From Bacillota bacterium (GTDB lineage Bacteria > Bacillota > Clostridia > Lachnospirales > Lachnospiraceae): DNA of 16,709 bases. Positions 6,547 through 14,254 of this stretch are shown here, piece after piece; the stretch's first letter is position 1, and each line of letters starts with the position of its first letter. A model generated the notes under the pieces. It saw only the letters and a list, made by a program, of their open reading frames with translations, did not search any database and was not told where the DNA came from. A program made the translations under genes and the position numbers. The DNA lies in assembly GCA_023410575.1 (NCBI GenBank), contig JAEYPP010000069.1:1-16709 (forward strand). Direction: 5' to 3'.

Positions 6547-7557
6547 ATGAAAAAGAAAGAATTGGGAAGCACGAATGAAATGGTAAGTGAACTTTGTTTT
6601 GGTTCAATGTTGCTTGGAACGGCTGTTAATAAAGATGATTCCTATCAGGTGTTGGACCATTTTGCTGAAATTGGTGGAAATTTCATTGATACTGCAAATT
6701 GTTACTGTTGGTGGATGGGGCATGGGGAATATATAGGAGACGAGAGCGAAAATATGCTCGGAGATTGGATGAAGGAACGCAAGAACAGAAATCAAATGTT
6801 TGTTGCTACAAAAGTTGGTGGACGATTAAAAGATCCGTATCATATTCGAAACTCGAATGGTGAAGTAGAATGGGATAGAGTTAGTAGTGAATATGAAGGA
6901 TTATCGCATGATGTTATACGAAAAGGAGTGGAAGACAGTCTAAAACGTCTAAAGACGGATTATATTGATTTGTATTATACAAATGTTTATGATCCAAATA
7001 CTCCGATGGAAGAGACTATGACGGCTTTACACGAATTAGTGAAAGAAGGGAAAATACGCTATATTGGAGCAAGCAATTTAACAACAAATCAATTAGCCAA
7101 AGCGAATCAATTAGCAAACCAACATTCCCTAACACCTTATACAGTATTGCAGCAAGAATATTCTTATATTCATCCCAAATTAGATGATGATGCTGATATT
7201 ATAAACCATGCAGATGATGAAATGTTTCATTATATAGATAAAGAGAGGATGGCATTTTGTGCCTACTCACCTTTGACCAAAGGAAATTATGGGAGTAAAA
7301 GGAAACGCCAACAATACTATAGTGGGAACTTATTCAACACGGAAGAAAATATTCAAAAATTGGATTTGGTAGAAAAACTAGCGAATCAATTAAACATAAC
7401 AGGTAACCAACTTATACTTATGTGGATGCTTCATAATGAACGGTCCATTTTTCCATTGCTTGAATTTAGTCGGATAGAAAAGTATTATGAAAATATTATG
7501 GTTCATAACATGAATGTACCAAGAGATATTATAGATTTATTGAATGTAAAACTTTGA
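6547..7557 (+). CDS. Aldo/keto reductase family oxidoreductase
   Basis: The product is 336 aa, the usual length for a cytosolic (alpha/beta)8-barrel aldo/keto reductase. The N-terminal motif ELGSTNEMVSELCFGSM, the catalytic D48 and Y53 (FIDTANCY) and K89 (VATKVGG) are present. It also has IDLYYTNVYDPNTP, GKIRYIGASNLT and the late AYSPLTKGNYG. The fourth tetrad residue, usually His in the DLYYxH position, is Asn146 here. The Kv-beta subunits also carry Asn at this place, so activity is not excluded. These enzymes reduce aldehydes or ketones, or oxidise sugars, with NADP(H); the substrate is not readable. Divergence from a MocR regulator, a class that senses pyridoxal phosphate, raises the possibility of a pyridoxal- or amino-acid-related aldehyde; this is speculation. 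GGAGAG lies 3 nt before the ATG, and GGAAGA is further upstream. Confidence 0.92.
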   Translation: MKKKELGSTNEMVSELCFGSMLLGTAVNKDDSYQVLDHFAEIGGNFIDTANCYCWWMGHGEYIGDESENMLGDWMKERKNRNQMFVATKVGGRLKDPYHIRNSNGEVEWDRVSSEYEGLSHDVIRKGVEDSLKRLKTDYIDLYYTNVYDPNTPMEETMTALHELVKEGKIRYIGASNLTTNQLAKANQLANQHSLTPYTVLQQEYSYIHPKLDDDADIINHADDEMFHYIDKERMAFCAYSPLTKGNYGSKRKRQQYYSGNLFNTEENIQKLDLVEKLANQLNITGNQLILMWMLHNERSIFPLLEFSRIEKYYENIMVHNMNVPRDIIDLLNVKL

Positions 7558-7646
7558 TTGTAATGTAAGAAAATCTGTAAAGTGAGCATTTATCAAGGTT
7601 TAAATTTTTAACAAGTGGTTTAGAAGCTTAATTTAAGGTGCTGTTT

Positions 7647-7698
7647 CAGTATTTGGGGCACGATTGATAACAATCATGCCCCAAATACTGATATTTTT
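7647..7698 (+). terminator. Strong hairpin terminator between convergent genes
   Basis: A perfect 14-bp stem (7647-7660 with 7677-7690) is followed by one mismatch, five more pairs and a 4-nt ATAA loop, then ATATTTTTA. On the plus strand it ends the reductase transcript. It sits 6 nt after the stop codon of the minus-strand GH18 gene, so it can stop that transcript as well, although no T-run follows on that strand. Confidence 0.85.
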
Positions 7699-8980
7699 AC
7701 TCTAGATAAAACATTGCATTGACTAGCATCCAATTCGGACGAAAATAGCGCATGAGTTGCCAATAACCAAGTCCACGAAGATTTTTTATATTCAGTAATT
7801 TTAGCTTTCCAAGGATACTACGCACGTCTTCGAACCAAACAATATGTTCGATGCCATCACGGGTATAATTAAAATAAGGAGACTGTGCAACCTCATCAAA
7901 TTGTATTTGAGCATTATTTTGAAATGCAATCTCTACTGCCTCATTAAGCCCGATTGACCTAGCCTTTGTCACACCTTTCTCGAATGGAAGTGCCCAATCA
8001 TAACCATAGTTGGCCATTCCAAGGTCGAGTTTATCCGCAGGGATTTGGCTGACTCCAAACTCCACCACTTTGGTTACTTGATCAAGTGGTGCAACTGCAA
8101 GTGGTGGTCCATACGTATAGCCCCATTCATAGGTCATTAACAGTGCTGAATTGGCGGCTTCTCCAAGAAGTGCGTAATTCATACCTTCATAAAGTAATCC
8201 AACCTGATTAGCGCTTGTTTTTGGGGCTAGGGCTACGGTAACAACATATCCTTGTTCATTCATCTGTTCACGCAATCTTCTAACAAAGGTAGCAAATCCT
8301 TCTCCATCTTCTCCTTTGACAAATTCAAAATCAACATCCACTCCGCTATATTTTTTCTCCGCTACAACATCTAATAGCTGTGTAATTACTTTCGTTTGAA
8401 TCTCTTCGTTTTGGGCAATGACACTTACCAGTTCATTATTAAAATTGCCATATGCGTCTAATGGTGTTAGTACTAACAAAGGATCAACACCATATTTACG
8501 TGCAATCTCGATTATTTCTTCATCATCTGTCGGAATTAAGTCACCTTCCATTGTGAAACCATAGGAAAAGATATTGATTGTGGTTAGAAAAGGAAGTGTT
8601 TGTACAAGAGTATCGTATGTTACATAGGAGTAGACATATCCACCAGTTGTTATCATACGTTCTTTTGTTGTATCGTAAGAGATAACGATTGTTTCACCTG
8701 GATATATCCCCTCTTGTTCTATCACATATGGATTATTACGAACGAGACTAATGACGCTAACTTGATAATCAGTTGCAATTGTATATAATGTTTCATTCTC
8801 TCTTACAAGATGTATTTTAGATGGAAATAAGACTAAGAGAGCCTGCCCTACAACTAAATGTGTTGGGTCTTCAATTGCATTGTCATACATCAGACGTTGG
8901 GCGGATACTCCATACTGTGCTGCTATCGTAGCAATTGTTTCATTTGGGTTTACAACATGAATGAGCATATGGATTACCAT
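7697..8980 (-). CDS. sleL: LysM-LysM-GH18 glycosidase, spore cortex-lytic SleL/YaaH type
   Basis: From the ATG at 8980 the product is 427 aa. Two LysM peptidoglycan-binding modules come first (IHVVNPNETIATIAAQYGVS and IHLVRENETLYTIATDYQVS), followed by a glycoside hydrolase 18 barrel. The GH18 active-site motif is YSGVDVDFEFV, matching DxxDxDxE with the final Glu as acid. LLMTYEWGY and the late GLGYWQLMR are typical of the cortical-fragment N-acetylglucosaminidases SleL/YaaH of spore formers. There is no secretion signal, as in Bacillus YaaH, which is delivered to the spore from the mother cell. The open frame extends to a TTG at 9007, but that codon overlaps a TATAAT box (8997-9002, minus strand), so 8980 (AAGAGA 9 nt upstream) or the ATG at 8968 is more likely. 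The box in the form CATATAAT also resembles a SigE -10, though the -35 is poor. The gene symbol is by family resemblance only. Confidence 0.88.
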   Translation of the reverse strand: MVIHMLIHVVNPNETIATIAAQYGVSAQRLMYDNAIEDPTHLVVGQALLVLFPSKIHLVRENETLYTIATDYQVSVISLVRNNPYVIEQEGIYPGETIVISYDTTKERMITTGGYVYSYVTYDTLVQTLPFLTTINIFSYGFTMEGDLIPTDDEEIIEIARKYGVDPLLVLTPLDAYGNFNNELVSVIAQNEEIQTKVITQLLDVVAEKKYSGVDVDFEFVKGEDGEGFATFVRRLREQMNEQGYVVTVALAPKTSANQVGLLYEGMNYALLGEAANSALLMTYEWGYTYGPPLAVAPLDQVTKVVEFGVSQIPADKLDLGMANYGYDWALPFEKGVTKARSIGLNEAVEIAFQNNAQIQFDEVAQSPYFNYTRDGIEHIVWFEDVRSILGKLKLLNIKNLRGLGYWQLMRYFRPNWMLVNAMFYLE

Positions 8981-9090
8981 TTCATTTATTCTCTTAATTA
9001 TATGCAAGAATCTATGGATTTGTAACCATAAATATTAACTTGGATATAAGAGTAGGTGTAAGGTTTTGATGCTATTAAGATTTTTTCTAT

Positions 9091-9975
9091 TTATTTTTTG
9101 ATTTTGACAGGGAAGTAAATATCTGCTTCACAATAATTATCTTTTGATATTATACTGTTGATTAGCTCAAAATGAAAGTTTCCATCATGGATATATTGTG
9201 AATGAAGAAACCAGGAAGTAATATATTGGTATATATTAATCAGGGTATTTAAGGTGATGCCTTCACTAGAATGAGAGCCAATGTATTTAAATATCGCGTA
9301 TTTATGGGCTTTTATTTTCATACCCGACATACCATCAGGAATAGAATTTAAGTCATAAACCTCTATGGCCGGAAAATACATACTATGATTAGAAGTAATA
9401 TCCTTGTAAGAGGAAAAACTAATCAGTGTATTAGAATGAAGAGCATTAGGTATTCTTTTCCTGTGATTATAAAAGAAATCCCTTGCTAATCGGTTAGCGA
9501 GACTGGAATGATAATTTTCGTCCACTAGTATGTTGTGTTTTATGCCTACTAGATTGAATTCGGGTTTTACAACAAATCTTGGTGATAGAATAACGCCGTC
9601 TTTCATAGGTATTATGCTGTTAAGATCAATTTTATCAATGATAGGAACTTGCTGTTTATCCAACCGAAACTGGGAAGGACTTAGGCCAAAAACTTTTTTA
9701 AAGGAACGATTAAAGGATTGCTCGTGTTCAAATCCGAATTCTACAGCAATATCGTTTATCTTTAAATCGGTATATAGTAACTCATTCAGACTTAAGGATA
9801 ATTTGCGCATTCTTACATACTCCATCAATTTCTGATTTGTAACGAGTTTGAAAACTCTGTGAAGATGGTATTTTGATATATGTAAATACGCTGCAATATC
9901 ATCGAGAATGATTTTACTTTTTATGTTTTTCTCAATATAAGTAACAGTGTCCTCTATATACTGATATATAGTCAT
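9091..9975 (-). CDS. AraC-family transcriptional regulator with GyrI-like effector-binding domain
   Basis: I place the start at the ATG at 9975 (294 aa) because AAGGAGAT lies 7 nt upstream; the frame stays open for 20 more codons with no ribosome-binding site. Residues 1-105 are the double helix-turn-helix (DDIAAYLHISKYHLHRVFK, then INDIAVEFGFEHEQSFNRSF and the closing FGLSPSQFR). Residues about 133-294 form a GyrI-like/AraC effector-binding domain (RFVVKPEFNLVGIKHNI through to YCEADIYFPVK), as in Rob-type or SbmC-fused regulators that bind small hydrophobic or amphipathic ligands. It diverges from a lipoprotein gene 211 nt away, the likely target. An inverted repeat overlaps its own -10 region, consistent with autoregulation. 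It lies upstream of the GH18 gene on the same strand, 110 nt apart, with no strong terminator between, so some read-through is possible. Confidence 0.9.
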   Translation of the reverse strand: MTIYQYIEDTVTYIEKNIKSKIILDDIAAYLHISKYHLHRVFKLVTNQKLMEYVRMRKLSLSLNELLYTDLKINDIAVEFGFEHEQSFNRSFKKVFGLSPSQFRLDKQQVPIIDKIDLNSIIPMKDGVILSPRFVVKPEFNLVGIKHNILVDENYHSSLANRLARDFFYNHRKRIPNALHSNTLISFSSYKDITSNHSMYFPAIEVYDLNSIPDGMSGMKIKAHKYAIFKYIGSHSSEGITLNTLINIYQYITSWFLHSQYIHDGNFHFELINSIISKDNYCEADIYFPVKIKK

Positions 9976-9997
9976 TTGGGTTATCTCCTTAGTAGGG

Positions 9998-10045
9998 TAT
10001 CCTATTTTATGCCTATAGGATAGTATACTCACCAAATTTTGTCAA
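9998..10045 (-). promoter_or_regulatory. AraC-gene promoter with overlapping inverted-repeat operator
   Basis: On the minus strand TTGACA (10045-10040, perfect -35) is followed after 17 nt by TATCCT (10022-10017) as -10. The -10 lies inside one arm of an exact 8-bp inverted repeat, TATCCTAT (9998-10005) and ATAGGATA (10015-10022). A protein bound there would block the promoter, which suggests autorepression or control by another factor. Confidence 0.55.
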
Positions 10046-10186
10046 GAGATGATATTTTCTAACTTTTTTGAGATAAACATTTGATTGATTTTAATAAAAA
10101 AGAAGTAATATTAGCAAGAAATGCTTGGTAAGAGTGATAATAGTAATTTAAAATATTCATAAAAAGCTAACTGGGAGGTAAGCAAC

Positions 10187-11230
10187 ATGTATAAGAATGT
10201 TATTAAAGTAATATTACTTTGTTTCAGTTTGATTCTCCTATCTGCTTGCACAAATACAGATAAAGAGATGAATATGAATGAAAGTGCTAAGAGTAATGAA
10301 ACAGAGATTACATCAGATACGACAGAGACTACTGATACTAATCTGAATTCTATTGATTTAAGGGAAAGTGATGAATCAACAGAAACGAAGGATATAGTAA
10401 ATGTCTGGGAAGAATTTTGCAGAATAGATGCTGGTGTATGTGGTGGCATACTTTTTGACAAGGAGGGAAATATGCTGGTTGCAAGACCATTTGCACTGGA
10501 TAAAGTATCTTTGGATGGTACAGTAACCACATTTTGTGATCTTAGCGCGCTTGAGAAGGGAAGGAATTATGTTTTTAAGAGTCCTTTTATATGGGATATG
10601 AAATATGACAATGACAATAATATAATAGCAGCGGCTCAGGACAGAATAGTAAAAATCACGGATGATGGGAAGGTAACCACTTTAATAAAAGAAGACTTTA
10701 ACGGATTTCTCGGAGCAAGTGGTTTGGAGATAGATCAAGAAGGAAATATTTATGTTGTTAACGGAGGTAAGGTATATCGGTATTCGACCGATCTTGACAA
10801 ATCGGAATATATAAGCTCGAGTGATTATGATTCCTTCTTTTCCATTGCCTTTAGTCCTGATCATAAATATCTTTATTTAACTGATTTTCATTCTATGGCT
10901 CTTGTAAAATATGAAATTAATCCGGATGGTTCGGTTGGTAAGGGTACTGAAATCATTCGGGAGCCAGTGAAAAACTCCGGCTCATTTGGTGCACCCTTGA
11001 ATATGATTTTTGACAACAGTGGCAATATGTATGTATCTATTGATGGGATGGCGACTATTCTAAAAATAGATCAAAATGATAATTTAACCTTGATTAATAT
11101 GAATCAACCAATTGGTAATCATATAATAGCATTTGGAAATAAAGAATTCGGAGAAGATTTTCTTTATTTTACTACATATAGCGAAAAAGTGTGTAAATTT
11201 AAGCTAGATGAGGATAACGAGCAGAGGTAA
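10187..11230 (+). CDS. Lipoprotein with an SMP-30/NHL-like beta-propeller
   Basis: The 347-aa product begins with a lipoprotein signal peptide ending in the lipobox LLSAC, with C21 as the lipidated residue. A Ser/Thr/Asn/Glu-rich tether runs to about residue 70. The rest is made of repeated propeller-blade motifs: FDKEGNMLVA, YDNDNNIIAAAQDRIVKITDDGKV, IDQEGNIYVVNGGKVYRYS, FSPDHKYLYLTDFHS, FDNSGNMYVSIDGMATILKI. This pattern belongs to the SMP-30/gluconolactonase/NHL propellers, which are lactonases or binding platforms; I see no clear catalytic set and do not assign an enzyme activity. It would face outward on the membrane. GGGAGGT lies 7 nt before the ATG. It is divergent from the AraC/GyrI-like regulator, probably regulated by it, and ends in a strong terminator, so it is monocistronic. 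Confidence 0.85.
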   Translation: MYKNVIKVILLCFSLILLSACTNTDKEMNMNESAKSNETEITSDTTETTDTNLNSIDLRESDESTETKDIVNVWEEFCRIDAGVCGGILFDKEGNMLVARPFALDKVSLDGTVTTFCDLSALEKGRNYVFKSPFIWDMKYDNDNNIIAAAQDRIVKITDDGKVTTLIKEDFNGFLGASGLEIDQEGNIYVVNGGKVYRYSTDLDKSEYISSSDYDSFFSIAFSPDHKYLYLTDFHSMALVKYEINPDGSVGKGTEIIREPVKNSGSFGAPLNMIFDNSGNMYVSIDGMATILKIDQNDNLTLINMNQPIGNHIIAFGNKEFGEDFLYFTTYSEKVCKFKLDEDNEQR

Positions 11231-11247
11231 AATATAATAATATTTAT

Positions 11248-11280
11248 AAGGGCTTTGTGTATTTTACAAAGCTCTTTTTT
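11248..11280 (+). terminator. Intrinsic terminator of the lipoprotein gene
   Basis: GGGCTTTGT (11250-11258) pairs with ACAAAGCTC (11266-11274) with one G-T wobble and a 7-nt loop, followed by six T residues (11275-11280). This is a textbook rho-independent terminator 17 nt after the stop codon. Confidence 0.9.
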
Positions 11281-11327
11281 GAAGCATTGGGGCTTGCGTG
11301 TGGAGATAAACAGCCTATGTGAGTTGT

Positions 11328-11356
11328 TTTACTTTTCGTAGGAAGTCTGCTATAAT
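11328..11356 (+). promoter_or_regulatory. Extended -10 promoter for the rRNA methyltransferase gene
   Basis: TTTACT at 11328-11333 and TATAAT at 11351-11356 are spaced by 17 nt, with TGC before the -10 box. Transcription would start near 11363, leaving a leader of roughly 110 nt in which I see no clear structure. Confidence 0.6.
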
Positions 11357-11472
11357 TAATCTAACTTGCATAAACTTATAGCAAATAGCTAAAGAAAAAG
11401 AAACGTGGGAAAGATTAAAATAGTTAATATCTTAGTGAAAGCTAAGTTCAAATAGAAAAGGTGGCAGATTAG

Positions 11473-12789
11473 ATGAAAAAACAAACGAAGAAATTGGATG
11501 AAAAATTGGAAAAGAGGTATGTTGAGAAAGCTGAGAAGAGTAATAGAGCCAAAAACAATAATAAAGTAAGTAAAGTCGTAAAAGAAAAGGGCAAAGATGC
11601 AAAGGAAGCAGGAAATAAAACAAGAGAGAAACAAGCAAAGGTAACTTCAAACTGTGAAATCTTTCGTAAGTGTGGAGCTTGTCAGTACCTTGATCAAACA
11701 TATGAATATCAATTGAAGATAAAACAAAAACAAGTAGAGACATTGTTAAAATTTCATTGTAAAGTCAATCCGATTATTGGTATGGAACATCCTTATCACT
11801 ATCGTAATAAAGTACAAGCAGTATTTTCACGTAATCAGCGTGGCAATATTATCTCTGGAGTTTATAAAGAGGGAACCCATCAAGTAATTCCAGTCAAAAC
11901 TTGCCTGATTGAGGACCAGAAAGCAGATGAAATTATAGGAACCATACGAGGCATGTTGAAATCATTTAAGATTAAGACTTATGATGAAGACACAGGTTAT
12001 GGTCTTCTACGTTACGTCCTTGTAAAACGTGGATTTACGAGCAATGAGATTATGGTCGTACTTGTCATTGGTTCTCCAGTTTTCCCATCGAAGAATAATT
12101 TTGTAAAAGCACTTTGTGAAAAACATCCAGAGATTACAACAGTCATCGTCAATGTGAATAACCGTACCGACAGTATGATTCTTGGAAATCGAGAGACAAC
12201 CATTTATGGTAAGGGTTACATCGAAGATACGTTATGTGGTAATGTTTTTCGTATTTCATCAAAGTCATTTTATCAGATTAATCCAGTTCAAACTGAGATT
12301 CTTTATGATAAGGCAATTCAGGCAGCGCAATTGACTGGAAAGGAAACGGTCGTTGATGCCTACTGTGGCATTGGTACGATTGGTTTAGTTGCATCGAAGC
12401 ATGCAAAAGAGATTATCGGAGTTGAACTGAACAGGGATGCTTATAAAGATGCGATTGCAAATGCAAAGCGCAACGATATTAAGAACGTACACTTTTACAA
12501 TGCAGATGCAAGTGAGTTTATGGTAAAACTCGCGAATGAGAAAAAACCAGTCGATGTTGTATTAATGGACCCACCAAGAAACGGTAGTACAGAGGTTTTC
12601 ATCGATGCAGTAGCAGTACTCGCACCAAAGAGAGTAGTGTATGTGTCATGTAATCCGATCACGCTAGAGAGAGACCTGAGATATTTTGAAAAGAAGGGAT
12701 ATGAGGCGAAGGAAGCATGGCCAGTGGATATGTTCCCTTGGACGGGACATGTGGAGACGTGTGTGTTGCTATGCAAAGCAGGTTCTTAG
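11473..12789 (+). CDS. rumA: 23S rRNA (uracil-5-)-methyltransferase, RlmCD/RumA family
   Basis: The product is 438 aa. The iron-sulfur motif C61-x5-C67-x2-C70 with C144 (VKTC) is intact. The SAM-binding fold follows: DAYCGIGTIGL (295-305), GVELN, then LMDPPRNG with D366. The nucleophile C393 lies in VSCNP and the general base E428 in FPWTGHVET. The enzyme makes 5-methyluridine in 23S rRNA (U747 and/or U1939 by family analogy). The N-terminal TRAM domain of RlmD/RlmCD is absent: the first ~58 residues are instead a Lys/Glu/Asn-rich, probably disordered, highly basic extension starting directly before the iron-sulfur motif. AAAGGTGG lies 8 nt before the ATG. The last ~40 bases of the gene recur, diverged, at 14343-14381. 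Family is certain; which uridine it modifies is not. Confidence 0.93.
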   Translation: MKKQTKKLDEKLEKRYVEKAEKSNRAKNNNKVSKVVKEKGKDAKEAGNKTREKQAKVTSNCEIFRKCGACQYLDQTYEYQLKIKQKQVETLLKFHCKVNPIIGMEHPYHYRNKVQAVFSRNQRGNIISGVYKEGTHQVIPVKTCLIEDQKADEIIGTIRGMLKSFKIKTYDEDTGYGLLRYVLVKRGFTSNEIMVVLVIGSPVFPSKNNFVKALCEKHPEITTVIVNVNNRTDSMILGNRETTIYGKGYIEDTLCGNVFRISSKSFYQINPVQTEILYDKAIQAAQLTGKETVVDAYCGIGTIGLVASKHAKEIIGVELNRDAYKDAIANAKRNDIKNVHFYNADASEFMVKLANEKKPVDVVLMDPPRNGSTEVFIDAVAVLAPKRVVYVSCNPITLERDLRYFEKKGYEAKEAWPVDMFPWTGHVETCVLLCKAGS

Positions 12790-12947
12790 AAATCCTTGAT
12801 TTTACGCTGTTTTTCGACCATTTCATATTTACACCAAATGTGGTAAATGTACTGGAAAAAGAGTTAAAACGAGAAATTCCAGTAAGTGTAGGAATAGAAC
12901 TGGTATCGGGAGACATGTCAGAAAATGACTATTTTATAAGGAAAATT

Positions 12948-12984
12948 GCACTTTTGGCTGTAAAAAGCTGAAAGTGCTTTTTTA
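12948..12984 (+). terminator. Intrinsic terminator downstream of the methyltransferase gene
   Basis: A 12-bp stem (12948-12959 with 12966-12977, two G-T wobbles) with a 6-nt loop is followed by a seven-T run. It lies 158 nt after the rumA stop. The stretch 12790-12947 before it holds no gene that I can support. Confidence 0.88.
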
Positions 12985-13008
12985 TACCTTTTTTGAGGTT
13001 AAAAAGTC

Positions 13009-13305
13009 TTGAAAATCGCCAGTATAGAGGATGTCGAAAAAGAAGTTCCGACTACATATACCAAAAGCCAGTACCGCATACTATGTAATTTGATTAAGCA
13101 AAAACGAATTACAAAGCAATTTTTTGATTTCTTGTTGCTACAACTATTTGATTTATCAGACTGGAAACAACTGAACTATATACAGATGTATTCTTATGGA
13201 AAAAAATTACAATTTCTATGGAAAAAAATTAATTACTATGATAGAATAGAAACTAGAAAAGTCGAATTTGGTGAATTGGTTATATCATTAAGAAAGAAGG
13301 TATAA
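13009..13305 (+). CDS. Hypothetical 98-aa protein, first gene of an acetyltransferase operon
   Basis: The gene starts with TTG, chosen because GAGG at 12995-12998 lies about 10 nt upstream. The product is small, basic and rich in Lys, Tyr, Leu and Phe (for example FFDFLLLQLFDLSDWKQL), with no signal peptide and no family I recognise. It is predicted mainly helical. The acetyltransferase start codon follows five bases after the stop codon, with its ribosome-binding sequence inside the end of this gene, so the two are co-translated and probably work together. No promoter is obvious between the upstream terminator and the start, which leaves only about 25 nt. The base composition is more AT-rich than that of rumA, and the pair lies between two copies of the rumA 3' end, consistent with acquired cargo. 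Confidence 0.65.
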   Translation: MKIASIEDVEKEVPTTYTKSQYRILCNLIKQKRITKQFFDFLLLQLFDLSDWKQLNYIQMYSYGKKLQFLWKKINYYDRIETRKVEFGELVISLRKKV

Positions 13306-13310
13306 TAATT

Positions 13311-13925
13311 ATGGATTTTAAAAGATTGTTGGCAACGAGGAACATCTTTAGAACGATACCCGTTTATGTATGTGTCCTTATGTCGCCGCATAAAAGATTA
13401 ATAAAAATGGATATAGAAAGATATTGCCAACTCAAGAGTTTCCAAGGAGGCTTATTTGTATCATTAAATTGGTTTTTAACTGAAGATAAAGCTTTCCGTA
13501 ATTTATTGCAGCACCGTCTTAAAAATCCTACTCGCTCATTAAAATGTTGGATGCATTATATCATTGCGCGTATGTTGTGGAAGCCTTTAGACAGCCTTTA
13601 TATTAACACATTTAATATTGGAGGAGGTTTATTTATTCAACATGGATTTTCTACTATAATAGCCGCCGAAAGGATTGGGGAGAATTGCAGAATATTTCAG
13701 CAGGTAACCATCGGTTATAGAGGAAAGGAGAAGCCTATTTTAGAAGACTATGCTTCTGTTACATGCGGAGCAAAGGTTCTTGGAGGCGTAACAATGCATA
13801 AAAATAGTATCGCTGCCGCAGGTGCAGTTGTTCTCAGGGATGTTCCAGAAAATGCCATCGTTGGAGGAGTTCCAGCAAAAATAATAAAATATAAAGATGA
13901 ATCTAATTTTGATTATCAGGGATGA
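13311..13925 (+). CDS. Serine O-acetyltransferase-like left-handed beta-helix acetyltransferase
   Basis: The 204-aa product has the CysE-type hexapeptide-repeat domain in its C-terminal half: FIQHGFSTIIAAERIGENC, FQQVTIGYRGKEKPILEDYA, then CGAKVLGGV, AAAGAVVLRDVPENA and VGGVPAKII. H111 in IQHG corresponds to the catalytic His of serine acetyltransferase. The N-terminal half (1-95) is basic and helical and does not match the CysE dimerisation domain well, so a role in cysteine synthesis is not assured. Such short CysE-like proteins often O-acetylate sugars in surface polysaccharides or natural products using acetyl-CoA. The ribosome-binding sequence AGAAGGT overlaps the end of the 98-aa gene just upstream. 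No cysK or polysaccharide gene is adjacent, so the substrate stays open. Confidence 0.85.
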   Translation: MDFKRLLATRNIFRTIPVYVCVLMSPHKRLIKMDIERYCQLKSFQGGLFVSLNWFLTEDKAFRNLLQHRLKNPTRSLKCWMHYIIARMLWKPLDSLYINTFNIGGGLFIQHGFSTIIAAERIGENCRIFQQVTIGYRGKEKPILEDYASVTCGAKVLGGVTMHKNSIAAAGAVVLRDVPENAIVGGVPAKIIKYKDESNFDYQG

Positions 13926-14254
13926 TTAATTAATGTGTTGTTAAATTCCGATTTATCGAACACAATTTTTCCTGTTTTTCTTTAAATGATATACCCAGTT
14001 AAAAGTCCAATTTGCTAATAAGTGATTAAAGTTCTTTGTTTTTTGGTAATGGTTCTACCATGAAACATCCATAACAGATGTCCTCTTGCTTTTCTTCAAG
14101 GAAATACTTTTTGTATGCCATTATGCCAGGTACTGATGAGTAAAAGAGAAGGAAAATGATAGAAATTATATAATAAATGGATTATAATGGTATCAATTGG
14201 ATAGGGGAATCGCTTGATCAAATACAGGTTTAAATTTGATGAGGAGGAAAACAA
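13926..14254. other. 329-nt gap with gene debris
   Basis: No intact gene is visible. The segment holds a short coding-like stretch on the minus strand (14026-14121) and, at its right end, a strong GAGGAGG ribosome-binding site (about 14240-14247) that belongs to the truncated pirin reading frame at 14255. No convincing terminator follows the acetyltransferase gene. Confidence 0.5.
14026..14121 (-). pseudogene. Possible 3' remnant of a minus-strand membrane-protein gene
   Basis: The minus-strand frame ending with TAA at 14026-14028 reads MAYKKYFLEEKQEDICYGC and then FMVEPLPKNKEL. The frame continues open upstream to about 14178 through a hydrophobic segment (IISIIFLLFYSSVPGI). The composition looks like real protein, but there is no ribosome-binding site at the ATG and the frame is blocked by a stop upstream, so it reads as a truncated gene end rather than a gene. 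I do not recognise the parent family, and chance cannot be excluded. Confidence 0.25.

Noticed and set aside
10111..10141. Promoter for the lipoprotein gene (TTAGCA and GATAAT)
   Set aside because: The spacing is 19 nt and the -35 is poor; several equally weak alternatives exist in the 211-nt gap.
11389..11743. Long minus-strand frames opposite the start of the methyltransferase gene, rich in Leu and Phe
   Set aside because: They are the complement of the Lys-rich N-terminal codons; the low-complexity hydrophobic output is an artefact of AAA/GAA codons.
12717..12971. An 84-codon plus-strand frame overlapping the end of rumA and continuing past its stop
   Set aside because: Its first part is the conserved rumA tail read in another frame (SGYVPLD, as in the scar at 14339), and its last codons lie inside the strong terminator at 12948-12977. 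Starting at the ATG at 12771 leaves 67 codons with no ribosome-binding site.
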